Source: Phycisphaerae bacterium
Lineage (GTDB): Bacteria; Planctomycetota; Phycisphaerae; UBA1845
Assembly (NCBI GenBank): GCA_029260235.1
Contig: JAJDDP010000004.1
Span: 1 to 47,922 of the forward strand
Length of the DNA: 47,922 nucleotides
Direction: 5' to 3'
Both the position numbers and the translations under genes were made by a program. This document shows positions 35,306 to 44,912 of this stretch, in pieces; the first letter of the stretch is position 1, and every line of letters begins with the position of its first letter. The notes beneath the pieces are model-generated. The model did no database searches. It was not told where the DNA came from and worked only from the letters and a program-made list of their open reading frames with translations.

Positions 35306-37216
35306 TTGAACCGCCAAGTGACCATGCCCACGACACCGATACAAACAACTAGCCCCGCCTCCGAGCCGAGTGCTCCTGCAGCAGCGCTGCACGAAACCCA
35401 CGCGCGGATCGCCGAACTGGCACAGTCGAACCCTTCAAAGAACACCTTCTTTGCAAGAGCGCTGGAAGTAGTCGCCAAGGCCCTAGCGTCCCCCTATGCG
35501 GCAATGTATGTGCGTAGCGACTCCAATGTTATTGAACACGATTGTCATTGCGGAGAGACAGACCCGGCATTTTGGAAAACCTCGCTCCAACATTTCCTGA
35601 CCGATTCGCTCAGCCTGGAGGCTGCTCACGCCAAACTGTTCGAGTCGCGGAAGGGCGTTGGGCGAGTCGCATTCCTGTCGGCACCGTTGCGCGGCGATGC
35701 GGGTGAACCGATCGGGGCCCTTGCTTTGGTGACCGGGCAGCAAGACCACGCCGACGCGGGGCAGAAACTGATGCTGCTCGAATCGCTGGCGTGCTACGCT
35801 TCCTATGTAGCCCAGACGCCTAAGTCTGCAAGTTCTGCCGCGGGTGTCGCTCTCAGTAGCGGCTCTGCGCAAGCGTTTGAACGTGCGGCTTCATCCAGCA
35901 GTGCGACCGAGCTAGCCTTTGCCATCACCAATGGCCTGCGCAACAAATTGAATTGCGAGCAGGTCGCCCTTGGCTTGGTCAAGAATCAAGGTGTGCAGAT
36001 CATATCTATTTCCGGCCTGGATGAGGTGGTTAAGCAGAGCTCCGGTGTGACCGTTATGCGGGCAGCCATGGAGGAGTGCCTTGATGCGGATCAGCCTCTC
36101 GTGTCCCAGGGCAGTGAGAACTGGTCCTCTGAGAGTATCGAGAAGGGCCACCGACTTCACCTCGATTGGCGGACGATGGCCAAGGGTGATGCGGTCGCCT
36201 CGATTCCACTCCATGCCAACGGTCATGTGGCGGCCATCCTCAGCATGCGGCGCAGCGCCATTGAACCGTTTGCCGACCATCACATCGCCAAGGTTCAAGA
36301 ACGGATCGAGCCGTTTGCCCCCGCGCTGCTATTGGTGCAAGACGCCCGCCGAAGCCTGATCCGGCATGCGCGTGATTCGGTGCGATCCACCTGGAATAGC
36401 CTTACCGGGCCTGGACACATCGCCCGCAAGATCTCACTGGGTGTGGCAGTCTTAGCCATGCTTTGGGTTTGCTTCGGAACAGCCACCTTTGAGCTGACTG
36501 TGCCATGTACCCTCGCACCGGCACAACTTCGGCAAGTCGCTGCCCCGCTGGATGGCATGTTGGCAACCGTTGATGCAAGTGAGGGAGATCAAGTACTCAC
36601 GGGCGATATTCTCTGTCGGCTCGATCAGCGCGAATTGCTTCAACAGCAAAAGGAACTCAACGCTGAAATCGAGGTCTTGGACCTCGAAAAGCACTCAGCC
36701 ATGGCCCAGGATGACCCAGTCGGAGCGCAGCTTGCGCTGGCTAACCTCAAATTCACCGAAGCAAGGCTAGAAATCGTCAAACTGCGCCTCGACCGCTGTA
36801 TCGTCCGTTCCCCAATCGACGGCGTGGTGGTGACCAACGGACTGGAGCACCGCTTGGGTAGCGTGGTCACCCTGGGCGAACCATTGGTCGAGGTTGCCCC
36901 GCTCAAGAACTGGCTTCTTGAGCTGGCGGTTCCCGAACGCGACGCCGATGACTTGAATGCTGAGCTTGGGGGCAGTTTTGCTACCCAGGCCAAGCCCGAC
37001 CTGACCCAGCCATTCCGCATCGCCCGTATTCAACCTATGACCGAAGTCCGCGAAAGCAAGAACGTTTGTGTTGCTGAAGCAGACCTAGATTCAGTCCCCT
37101 CCTGGATGAGGCCAGGAATGGAAGGCATGGCCAAGATTCGCGTTGGGCCTCGCCGCGTTTGGTGGATATCGCTCCATCGCACCATCGATTACTTGCGGAT
37201 GGCCTTTTGGTTATGA
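35306..37216 (+). CDS. GAF-domain sensor fused to HlyD-like periplasmic adaptor
   Basis: 636 residues. The cytosolic N-terminal half contains what looks like two GAF-type domains (about 35-170 and 190-350). One transmembrane helix follows (about 375-395, ISLGVAVLAMLWVCFGTATF), then a periplasmic barrel-sandwich/HlyD domain (APLDGMLATVDASEGDQVL, coiled coil, DRCIVRSPIDGVVVTNG). This puts a small-molecule sensor and an adaptor in one chain. TTG 35306 is used; ATG 35324 is an alternative, neither with a strong ribosome site. Its end overlaps the M50 gene by 4 bases. Confidence 0.82.
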   Translation: MNRQVTMPTTPIQTTSPASEPSAPAAALHETHARIAELAQSNPSKNTFFARALEVVAKALASPYAAMYVRSDSNVIEHDCHCGETDPAFWKTSLQHFLTDSLSLEAAHAKLFESRKGVGRVAFLSAPLRGDAGEPIGALALVTGQQDHADAGQKLMLLESLACYASYVAQTPKSASSAAGVALSSGSAQAFERAASSSSATELAFAITNGLRNKLNCEQVALGLVKNQGVQIISISGLDEVVKQSSGVTVMRAAMEECLDADQPLVSQGSENWSSESIEKGHRLHLDWRTMAKGDAVASIPLHANGHVAAILSMRRSAIEPFADHHIAKVQERIEPFAPALLLVQDARRSLIRHARDSVRSTWNSLTGPGHIARKISLGVAVLAMLWVCFGTATFELTVPCTLAPAQLRQVAAPLDGMLATVDASEGDQVLTGDILCRLDQRELLQQQKELNAEIEVLDLEKHSAMAQDDPVGAQLALANLKFTEARLEIVKLRLDRCIVRSPIDGVVVTNGLEHRLGSVVTLGEPLVEVAPLKNWLLELAVPERDADDLNAELGGSFATQAKPDLTQPFRIARIQPMTEVRESKNVCVAEADLDSVPSWMRPGMEGMAKIRVGPRRVWWISLHRTIDYLRMAFWL

Positions 37217-39366
37217 GTGCATCCACTGACGCGACAAACGATTCCCCCGCACAGCCCAGTCTGGCCGACCGGATGCGCCGTGTGCGAGCCGGCACACGCC
37301 AAGACCTGGAGGTGACCCGCCATTTGTTTCGTGGGGAGCCCGCCTATGTGATTCGCGATCCAGTCACCTTTCAAAGTCATCGGTTCGAGCCAGGCGATTA
37401 CCAGATCTTTGTTGCCCTTGATCGAAGCCACGACCTGGGGGAAGTGTTCGAGCGGCTTGTCAGCAGCGGGCTGATGGACCAAAAGGACGAAGAATCGTTC
37501 TATAAGTTCGTGTTCCAATTGCACCAGTTGAGTTTTCTGAATCTGCCGATTTCTGACGAGAAGCGATTGTACGATCGCCATGTGCTCAAGAGCGCAGCCA
37601 AACGGCGACAGAAGCTCACCGGCATCATGTTTCTCCAGGTTCCTTTGGTGAATCCAAATGATTTCCTGGAGCGAACTCAGGCCTATGTGCGGTTTGTGTT
37701 TTCGAAGTCGTTCTTCCTGCTCTGGCTGATCTTGATCGCGGTGGCCGGCCTGACGGTCGTGAAGAATTTTGATGACCTCATCGAACCGGTGCAGGGCATC
37801 TTAATGGCACAGAATCTGCCGTTGATGTGGCTGACGCTGATCGTCCTGAAGCTGTTCCACGAATTTGGACATGCCTATGCCTGCAAACGGTTTGGCGGCT
37901 ACGTTCCGGAAATGGGGTTGTTCCTGATCGTCTTCACGCCGTGTGCCTATGTAGACGCTACAGCGTGTTGGGGCTTTTCAAGAACGCGCGATCGGGTGAT
38001 CGTCTGCTTGGCCGGCATGTATATCGAGAGCATCTTTGCCGCCGTGGCGGTTTTGGTGTGGGCCATGACCGCACCGGGTCTACTCCACTCAACGGCCTAC
38101 AATGTCATCTTCCTTGCAGGTGTGGTGACCGTGCTCTTCAACATCAACCCGCTCATGCGTTTTGACGGATACTATGTATTCAGCGATTTGGTAGAAGTGC
38201 CCAATCTTCGTGCTCGGGCAAGCCGTTATGTCGCCCATGTGGGCAAGCGCGTCCTGCTCTCCATAGAGAGCACCGCACAGGTAATGAACCGTCGGATGCG
38301 GACGCTACTCTTTTCATTCGGGGTGGCCTCCATCATCTATCGGTTTATTATCATCGTGGGAATCGCCTCCGTCGTAGCGATGAAGATCCCCGTGATTGGT
38401 CTTGGGGTGGCCACGTTGATGCTGGGGGCAACGGTCATCGGCCTAGTGCGACGCCTCACCAAGTACATGTGGTTCAGTGAAGAAACGGCCCCGGTGCGTG
38501 CCAGGGCAGTTGCGCTGAGCCTGCTCCTCTTGCTTGGCGTTCCAGCTGTGTTCGGCCTAGTGCCTTTGCCTGCGAACGTTCAGGCACAGGGAGTTCTTGA
38601 GCAAATTGATCAAGCCATTGTGCGGGCGGAGGTAGACGGGTTTATCCAACAAATCGGGATCGGGCCGGGCCAAGACGTAGAACCGAAACAGATCTTGCTT
38701 AAACTCGATCATGACGTTTATCGTGAAGGCCTCGCCGGTGCACAAGCGGCATTGGACGCCTCGGAAATCCGTTTGATTGCCTACCAAACGATGGACCCTG
38801 CCAGCGCCGCCCAGGAAGACAGCCAGAGGGAAGCTCTTCACAAAAATCTGGAGCTTCAACAGAGGAACATCGACAGCCTGATTTGCCGGAGTCCAACGGC
38901 TGGAGAGGTGACGACCTGTCTTGAGCCGTCGCGCGTCGGGGGCTTCATTCGGCGCGGAATGCCCATCGCAACCATTTCATCGGGGCAATGGACGATCAAG
39001 GCTCTGCTTTCTGAGGAGGACTATGCCGATGCCGATCCAGTCATCGGGGATGTAGTGGAGGTCCGCTGTGCCGCGGCGTTGGACCAAGACATGGCTGCAT
39101 CGGTTCTCGAAGTTGCACCGGTTGGCAGTCGATTCGTCGAAGGTCTTGCGTTGACACACGCAGGAGGGGGGCAGATCGCGGTGGACCCCATGACCGGCGA
39201 GGCTGAACAGGCCTACTTTGACGTCACCATCGTCGTTGATCTGGATGACGCATCGACCATCATGCACGGGGCGACATGCCAAGTCCGCTTTGAAGCCGGA
39301 ACCGATACGCTCGGCACCAAAATTGCCCGTCGCATACTACGGTTCGCCAATGTCCTAGCCCAGTAA
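37213..39366 (+). CDS. Site-2-type M50 membrane peptidase fused to HlyD-like domain
   Basis: 717 residues from ATG 37213 (overlapping the previous stop as ATGA). The N-terminal 130 residues look PqqD/wHTH-like (EPAYVIRDPVTFQSHRFE). A multi-helix M50 core follows with the zinc motif HEFGH (His216, Glu217, His220) and NPLMRFDGYY (about 312-321) supplying the Asp ligand. After the last helices (about 435-455) comes a periplasmic barrel-sandwich/HlyD module (VRAEVDGFIQQIGIGPGQDV, coiled coil, SLICRSPTAGEVTT) and a beta-barrel. Intramembrane zinc peptidases with fused adaptors occur in peptide-export contexts (YydH-like) and in planctomycetes; the substrate is unknown. Confidence 0.85.
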   Translation: MSASTDATNDSPAQPSLADRMRRVRAGTRQDLEVTRHLFRGEPAYVIRDPVTFQSHRFEPGDYQIFVALDRSHDLGEVFERLVSSGLMDQKDEESFYKFVFQLHQLSFLNLPISDEKRLYDRHVLKSAAKRRQKLTGIMFLQVPLVNPNDFLERTQAYVRFVFSKSFFLLWLILIAVAGLTVVKNFDDLIEPVQGILMAQNLPLMWLTLIVLKLFHEFGHAYACKRFGGYVPEMGLFLIVFTPCAYVDATACWGFSRTRDRVIVCLAGMYIESIFAAVAVLVWAMTAPGLLHSTAYNVIFLAGVVTVLFNINPLMRFDGYYVFSDLVEVPNLRARASRYVAHVGKRVLLSIESTAQVMNRRMRTLLFSFGVASIIYRFIIIVGIASVVAMKIPVIGLGVATLMLGATVIGLVRRLTKYMWFSEETAPVRARAVALSLLLLLGVPAVFGLVPLPANVQAQGVLEQIDQAIVRAEVDGFIQQIGIGPGQDVEPKQILLKLDHDVYREGLAGAQAALDASEIRLIAYQTMDPASAAQEDSQREALHKNLELQQRNIDSLICRSPTAGEVTTCLEPSRVGGFIRRGMPIATISSGQWTIKALLSEEDYADADPVIGDVVEVRCAAALDQDMAASVLEVAPVGSRFVEGLALTHAGGGQIAVDPMTGEAEQAYFDVTIVVDLDDASTIMHGATCQVRFEAGTDTLGTKIARRILRFANVLAQ

Positions 39367-39406
39367 CAGCCTCCGGGGCGACAGACCAAACCTCCCGCGC
39401 CGTTGC

Positions 39407-40087
39407 TCAACGAGGAGTCAATTCGATGGAGAGCGAATTGACTTGGATTTCAGATTGGACAGGGCTTTCTGCCCCGCCTCCCACGGCAGTTCGCCCAGCC
39501 AAGACCAGGTAATACGAGAGCCCTGGTTCCATGGAGAGGTCAAACACTTGGGATTCAACTACGCTCCGCTGGGTAGGGCCAGAGAAAGGCGCGATGTGGG
39601 CCATGGACAATTCACGCAGCGTCTTCTGATTCGAGTCACGGATGTACACCCGAAGCCCTAGAAAATCCGCCTCCGTCGAAACATAACTCGCACTGCTTCG
39701 CATTGCCCATTTGTAATCGACATTGAATTGAACGTTCACATCGAGTGCTTCTGCGCCGCGATTGTCTAGTACGTATCCCAATTGGAATTCCGCATGGGCA
39801 CTGCCTTCACCATTGGAAGCAGCCGTGCAGCTTGCCGTGCCGTTGGACCCGGCTGAAGACTTGGCTTGGCCTGTCCCATCCGAGCCGCGTTGCGTCTCAT
39901 GCAAGTTAAATTCGGCATCACTGGGCACAGAGATGCGTGCGCCCTTGGCAAAACCGCTAGCCAGCGACGCCCGTTGCTCTGGAGGCACGCTGACTGATTC
40001 GCCGTAGCCCGCTTGGCTACATCCAGCGATGGACAATCCGGTGGCTGCGATTCCCGTGATAACGCCGATAGAATGTCTATGGATCAT
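39407..40087 (-). CDS. Putative lipoprotein of unknown function
   Basis: 226 residues. The N-terminus is a lipoprotein signal with lipobox LSIAGC (Cys23). A low-complexity segment (about 70-95, Ser/Gly/Thr-rich) precedes a beta-rich domain of no known family. Start ATG 40087 has AAGGAAGG seven bases upstream. It converges with the M50 gene and is divergent from the PhzF-like gene; nothing ties it functionally to either. Confidence 0.75.
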   Translation of the reverse strand: MIHRHSIGVITGIAATGLSIAGCSQAGYGESVSVPPEQRASLASGFAKGARISVPSDAEFNLHETQRGSDGTGQAKSSAGSNGTASCTAASNGEGSAHAEFQLGYVLDNRGAEALDVNVQFNVDYKWAMRSSASYVSTEADFLGLRVYIRDSNQKTLRELSMAHIAPFSGPTQRSVVESQVFDLSMEPGLSYYLVLAGRTAVGGGAESPVQSEIQVNSLSIELTPR

Positions 40088-40202
40088 CCCGAAGCCTTCC
40101 TTATCTCTAGGGACATTTGACCTGGCGGCGGTTGCCGAATCCGCCTTACTGAGGCATCATCATACCTGAGCGCCGCCAACCGACAAGCCATGGGAGAACC
40201 GC

Positions 40203-41132
40203 GTGCCGCTAGAACTCAAGTATGCCGTAGTCGATGCGTTCACGGGCACGCCCTACAACGGCAATCCTGCCGCGGTCGTGCTCGATGCCTCTTCCCTCAG
40301 CGAAGCACAGATGTTGTCCATTGCCAGCGAGTTCAATCTGAGTGAGACAGCCTTCGTGCTGCCTTCGGACTCTGCCGGGGCGGCTGTTCGGCTCCGCTGG
40401 TTCACACCCGAACTGGAAGTCGCCATGTGCGGGCACGCGACGATCGCAGCCGTCCATGCCCTGGTGGAGACGGGACGCTTTGCCGAGATAGCTGCCGATT
40501 CGAGAGCCCTCTTGCCGATCCAGACCGCTTCTGGAATCCTGCGAGCTCAAATCGAGCGGATTGCCACGCAAGGGGAAGAACAGCTGGTGTGGCTGGAACT
40601 ACCCCGACCAGTCCTAAGTGCCTCTCCATTGAACCTGACCAAGGTTGCCACATTGCTGGGAACAACGCTGGACGCGCTGGACGAATCACTGCCCGTGATG
40701 CGAACCCAGGATGACGACGTGCTCGTTTTCCTCAAGGAGCTGGCCACCCTCCAATCCTTGCAGCCGAATTTTCAGGAGTTGTCGACTTATTCGAACAGGC
40801 AGCGGATCAGGGGATGGTGTGTGGCTACACTCGCCACGCTGTCGCCGTCGATTCATGTTCAATCGCGGTTTTTTGCACCAGCGGCAGGAATCGACGAAGA
40901 TCCTGTAACCGGTAGCGTGCATGGTCCGTTGGCCACCTACTTGGTGGTCAACGAGTTGATTCCCGTGCGTAACGGAGTGTCGGCTGTTTCGTGTGTCCAA
41001 TCAGCATCGACGGGGCGGGCTGGGTTGGTCCGGGCGCTGGTGGAAATCATGCCGGGTCAGGGGTTCAAGGTGCGAATCGCGGGTCAGTGCGTCACCACCA
41101 TGCGCGGGAAGCTGACCGCGGTGGACATGTAA
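40203..41132 (+). CDS. PhzF-family epimerase/isomerase-like protein
   Basis: 309 residues, the two-lobed diaminopimelate-epimerase-like fold of PhzF proteins. Family marks: VVDAFTGTPYNGNPAAVVLD at the start, the catalytic Glu48 in FNLSETAFV, FTPELEVAMCGHATIA, and FAPAAGIDEDPVTGSVHGPLA. GTG start. Substrate unknown; the gene is not in a phenazine operon and is followed by a sigma factor gene after 63 bases. Confidence 0.92.
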   Translation: MPLELKYAVVDAFTGTPYNGNPAAVVLDASSLSEAQMLSIASEFNLSETAFVLPSDSAGAAVRLRWFTPELEVAMCGHATIAAVHALVETGRFAEIAADSRALLPIQTASGILRAQIERIATQGEEQLVWLELPRPVLSASPLNLTKVATLLGTTLDALDESLPVMRTQDDDVLVFLKELATLQSLQPNFQELSTYSNRQRIRGWCVATLATLSPSIHVQSRFFAPAAGIDEDPVTGSVHGPLATYLVVNELIPVRNGVSAVSCVQSASTGRAGLVRALVEIMPGQGFKVRIAGQCVTTMRGKLTAVDM

Positions 41133-41195
41133 GGTTGACGCCATCCTGGAGGAATTGTGCAAGGATTGAAGCAGTTCTCAACATCCATAGGGTGA

Positions 41196-41840
41196 ATGTC
41201 CAGAACGATGCCGGGCCAATTGGACCCAAACGATGCCCATCGACGATCCGATGCTGCTCCGGCGGTAGAGGAGTTCTGCGCCGAGTTCGAGAACTCATAT
41301 CGCGTGTACTGGCTAGTCGCGGCAGCCATCGTGACGGATAAGACGCTGGCCGACGACGTTGTGCAAGAAGCCGCGATAATCGCCCTGCGCAAGCTGGACA
41401 CCTACGAAGCGGGGACCAACCTCCGGGCATGGATGAATCAAATCGTCAGATTCGTTGCTCTGAATCAGCTCCGGAAGAAGAAAAGTCGCCCTGCAGCTTC
41501 AATCGATGCATCTCAGCTTGAGGCTCTGCCTGAAGCGATCCACCAGGCGGGCTTGGTGAGACCACTCTCGATGTCAAACAAAGGACAACTACCGCAGGAC
41601 CAGCAGCACTTCGACGATCAGGTGATGCGCGCCCTGAGGTCGTTGGATGAAGTGCCTCGGGCATGCCTGTTGTTACGCACTGTTGAGGGATTACCCTACG
41701 ACGAGATCGCGTCTGCTCTGGAAATCCCTCAAGGGACAGCCATGAGCCATGTGCATCGTTCACGCCATGCGCTTCGCGAGCGGCTCGGTGCCGATGAGGG
41801 CGGGCAGTCCCGAACCGAAAGAAGGGGGGCGGGTACATGA
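41196..41840 (+). CDS. ECF-type RNA polymerase sigma factor
   Basis: 214 residues. Region 2 (DDVVQEAAIIALRKLDTYEAGTN-like stretch, LRAWMNQIVRFVALNQLRKKK) and region 4 (PRACLLLRTVEGLPYDEIAS, then GTAMSHVHRSRHALRERL) are clear, joined by a fairly long linker. It directs RNA polymerase to a stress or envelope regulon. It overlaps the following gene by 4 bases, as sigma/anti-sigma pairs do. Confidence 0.92.
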   Translation: MSRTMPGQLDPNDAHRRSDAAPAVEEFCAEFENSYRVYWLVAAAIVTDKTLADDVVQEAAIIALRKLDTYEAGTNLRAWMNQIVRFVALNQLRKKKSRPAASIDASQLEALPEAIHQAGLVRPLSMSNKGQLPQDQQHFDDQVMRALRSLDEVPRACLLLRTVEGLPYDEIASALEIPQGTAMSHVHRSRHALRERLGADEGGQSRTERRGAGT

Positions 41841-42613
41841 CCGATGCATTCGAGAATGATCTCCGGCCTATTGACCGGTACTGCGACGGGTTGCTTCAAG
41901 GCCAGGACTTGGAAGCATTTGAGGAGCAGGCCAAGCGTGATCCGGGTCTGCGCGAGGAACTTGTGCAGCAACGGCGCATTGATGAATCGTTACGGCGCCA
42001 GTTTGCGTCTTCGTCGCCACGCTCGACTGCCGCTGAGCTTCGGCGAAGTCTTGCCACCCAGGAAAGTCGCCCCATGGCCAATTCAGCCAGTCTGGGGAGG
42101 CGACGCTGGTTGATAGTGGCGGCTCTCATCGCCATAGGGGCGGGGGCCGCCTGGCAGGCATGGGACTATTTCAAGCCTGGAACTGTCGTATATCCGCCAA
42201 AACCCCACCGAACACTCGTGCAGCAATACCAAGAGACCATCAATGCTGGCTTCAAACCGGACTGGGTGTGCGAAACAGAAGAGGAATTCGCCAACACCTT
42301 CCGCAAGAGACTGCGACAGAAATTGCTGCTGGGCCAACTTCCCAGCGGCGCCGCAGCCCTGGGTATCTCGCACTGCAATACCATTAGTCGGCGATCCCTA
42401 ATGTTGTTGGCCCGCGTCGAGGGCAAAGAGGTGATCGTGTTTGTGGATCGGGTAGATCGAGATTCAAGCCAGGAAGATCCCAAGATCGCGGGCCTCAACC
42501 TCTTCAACCGGCAAGTGGGCAAGCTCATACTCTACGAGTTGACCCCCATGGCAAAGCCCATCCTGCTCGAGCATTTTTATGATCCCCAAGCTCAGCCTTC
42601 AAGTGCCAAGTAG
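41837..42613 (+). CDS. Single-pass membrane anti-sigma-like protein
   Basis: 258 residues: a cytosolic N-terminal part (about 1-90) with a helical, charged region (IDRYCDGLLQGQDLEAFEEQ, of the type found in planctomycete anti-sigma factors), one transmembrane helix (about 93-112, WLIVAALIAIGAGAAWQAW) and a periplasmic domain of about 145 residues with two cysteines (WVCETEEEF, SHCNTIS). No zinc-binding HxxxCxxC motif is present. The ATGA overlap with the sigma gene is the main support. Confidence 0.75.
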   Translation: MTDAFENDLRPIDRYCDGLLQGQDLEAFEEQAKRDPGLREELVQQRRIDESLRRQFASSSPRSTAAELRRSLATQESRPMANSASLGRRRWLIVAALIAIGAGAAWQAWDYFKPGTVVYPPKPHRTLVQQYQETINAGFKPDWVCETEEEFANTFRKRLRQKLLLGQLPSGAAALGISHCNTISRRSLMLLARVEGKEVIVFVDRVDRDSSQEDPKIAGLNLFNRQVGKLILYELTPMAKPILLEHFYDPQAQPSSAK

Positions 42614-42632
42614 TGGCATTTCGGGGGATTGA

Positions 42633-42926
42633 TCAGGAAATGACCCGGTTTGCGCTGGCAACCAGGACATAGATGATGGCCGAGGCTGCCAACGCAAGCG
42701 CGATGGCTACTTTGGCTTGCAGGCGTTGGGCGATGATTCCAGCGTCTACGGCGGCCTCCTTGCGGTATGCCCATAGCAGCAGCCCGGCGATGCAAATGGT
42801 TCCAGGGCAACAGAAGTAGAGATTGATCAGTACAAGCACGTCATTGAATGCGGGGCGGTAGAAGACCATCAACAGGGAAAGCCCAAGGGAGCACAAGCCC
42901 ATCCAGACGCTCAGCAAGGCCGCCAT
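42633..42926 (-). CDS. Small three-helix membrane protein
   Basis: 97 residues with three hydrophobic segments (about 5-22, 30-53, 73-92) and a short basic loop. GAGGGG lies six bases before the ATG. I recognise no family. It is 57 bases after the radical SAM gene on the same strand and may be cotranscribed with it. Confidence 0.65.
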   Translation of the reverse strand: MAALLSVWMGLCSLGLSLLMVFYRPAFNDVLVLINLYFCCPGTICIAGLLLWAYRKEAAVDAGIIAQRLQAKVAIALALAASAIIYVLVASANRVIS

Positions 42927-42983
42927 GGTTGCCCCTCATGAGAACATGAACAGGATTGGCCCGCTTTCACTGAGGTTGTCCCC

Positions 42984-44912
42984 CTAGTCAACTGCGGTCG
43001 GTCTTTCAGTGCGGGCGGGGGGATTCTTGCTATCTGTCGGCCGCAACGAGGCAGGCCGAATCTTCGTTTGAGTCTCCACGGCCACTTTCAGCGGCACGAA
43101 ATTCGGCTGCGGTGTTCCGGGTAGGGCGTGGCTGGCAGCTTGGCCGTCTATGCTACGCATCGGGATTTTGCTGTGTGGTGGTTTGGTCGCCCGTTTGATA
43201 TTGCCCCGCATCAGCCGAAACGCCCAGCCCAAAGTGCGGCGAATCGTTTGGGTAAGGCCAAGCATTCCCAGGAACTGCATACCCGCATCGGCGAGGTAGA
43301 GCCTGCTCTTCGGACGAACCAGGGCAATCAGGCCGCGGATGGGGTTATAGAAGTAGAGATAGGCCACCATGATGTTGAGCTGCTTCTTCCAGGGCTGTTT
43401 GTGCTCAGAAGCAACCACATAGTTGGCATCGAGCATGTACTGCTCGACGGGTCGCTCCGCGACGCTCTCATAAACCATTCCCGAGGTGAACGCTCCCTCG
43501 TAGAGCGTTGATCCAGTCGCCGGCGTCATCATCAAGACTTGTAAACTGACTGCCCCAGCCTTGCGCAGCAGTCTCGCCTGATTCAACAGGCCGTATGGCT
43601 TACCTGGTGTGTACAGGGGCTGAGTATCGTGGTGCATCATCATCGGCATGGGGCAGATGCCCCGCGCTTGCAGCAGCTGGAAGGCCTCACTTGTCTTGTC
43701 GACGCTCTGGCCCTTCTTGATGAAGGTGGCTGTCATGTCTTCCACGCCAATCCACAACGCCCTAACGCCCGCACCGCGCACCAACGAAAGATGTTCCTGT
43801 AATTGCAGGGTGTCGTGGACGGTGACTTCGGTCGCCCATCGGAACCTGGAACGCCGAGTTGTCATTTGGGAGTCATGGCGTGCCCGGGCCAACGTCTCAA
43901 CAATGTCCAGCGTCCGGTCCTTATCGTTAAAGAAATTGTCGTCAGCGCCGAAGAAATGACGCACGCCGTACTCATCATTGATGCGGTTCATCTCTTCGGC
44001 TATGCGCGCTCCACTCTTGACGCGATGTTGTCGCTGATTGTAGGCCGGTATCGGGCAATAGGGACATGCAAACTTGCAGCCGAAGGTGAGCACCAAAGAA
44101 GAAACTGGGCTGAACCGTTTCACCATGTTGGCTGCCAGCGGTTGCGAACTCAGGGTGTGCTTGCGGCTTGGCGCTTCAAGTATTCCATACCCCAAAGCTG
44201 CGTGCGGGAGTTCATCAAGGTCGCCGACCAATTGCTGAACACCCGTGTCGACAAGTTCCTCTGCCGCGCCAGCTGCGTTGGTGCGCGAATAGACCAGACC
44301 TCGGATGTCGTCTAGCAGCCCGCCATCTCTTGCGCGAAGAAACGTGCTGCGCATGGACTCGCTCCGACCCCGGAGCGTGAGCAATCTCTCGATCAAACTC
44401 AAGAACACATATTCTTCGCCCGTGACTGCTACGTCTGCCCCCCATGGGTCGTGCGGATCGGAACTAAAGACTCCCCACGGTTCATAGATTGTCTTGGGTC
44501 CGCCGGCGATAATCAGCGGCCGGTGGGCTGCATCGATCCGACAGGCATCGCGGATCAGCGCTTCGCACTCTGCAGAGTGAATTTGCATGCTCGACACCAT
44601 GAAGATGTCGGGGACTCTGCCATCGATGTCCATCAAAGAGGGACGAAAGTTGCGGTTCCACTGCTGGAGTACGATGCGGGTCTTGTTGAACCCGCTGTCG
44701 AGCATGGCTGATCCCACTGCCCGAACACCGGCAGGGGCCATCCGCAGGTCAGCATAAATGAAGGGCAACATGCGCGTTCGATGATCGAATGCACAGGCGA
44801 TAACCGTACCCAAGGCATGCTGCCGAGACAAAACGCGCAGGCGTTCCCGCAGGTCCAGCAGCGCGCCGGGACGCAGCAGTTCGCTACCTCGTTCAAGACG
44901 TGGAAGTTCCAT
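42984..44912 (-). CDS. B12-binding-domain radical SAM protein
   Basis: 642 residues. The N-terminal third resembles a cobalamin-binding domain (DIFMVSSMQIHSAECEALI, PLIIAGGPKTIYEP, AVTGEEYVFLSLIERLL) but lacks the D-x-H-x-x-G motif, so B12 would be bound base-off without His. The radical SAM core begins with CKFACPYC (three Cys for the 4Fe-4S cluster) near residue 285 and continues to about 500. A basic tail with KPPHSKIP follows. Such enzymes methylate or rearrange lipids, tetrapyrroles or peptides; the substrate is unknown. GAGGAG precedes ATG 44912 by seven bases. Confidence 0.85.
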   Translation of the reverse strand: MELPRLERGSELLRPGALLDLRERLRVLSRQHALGTVIACAFDHRTRMLPFIYADLRMAPAGVRAVGSAMLDSGFNKTRIVLQQWNRNFRPSLMDIDGRVPDIFMVSSMQIHSAECEALIRDACRIDAAHRPLIIAGGPKTIYEPWGVFSSDPHDPWGADVAVTGEEYVFLSLIERLLTLRGRSESMRSTFLRARDGGLLDDIRGLVYSRTNAAGAAEELVDTGVQQLVGDLDELPHAALGYGILEAPSRKHTLSSQPLAANMVKRFSPVSSLVLTFGCKFACPYCPIPAYNQRQHRVKSGARIAEEMNRINDEYGVRHFFGADDNFFNDKDRTLDIVETLARARHDSQMTTRRSRFRWATEVTVHDTLQLQEHLSLVRGAGVRALWIGVEDMTATFIKKGQSVDKTSEAFQLLQARGICPMPMMMHHDTQPLYTPGKPYGLLNQARLLRKAGAVSLQVLMMTPATGSTLYEGAFTSGMVYESVAERPVEQYMLDANYVVASEHKQPWKKQLNIMVAYLYFYNPIRGLIALVRPKSRLYLADAGMQFLGMLGLTQTIRRTLGWAFRLMRGNIKRATKPPHSKIPMRSIDGQAASHALPGTPQPNFVPLKVAVETQTKIRPASLRPTDSKNPPARTERPTAVD

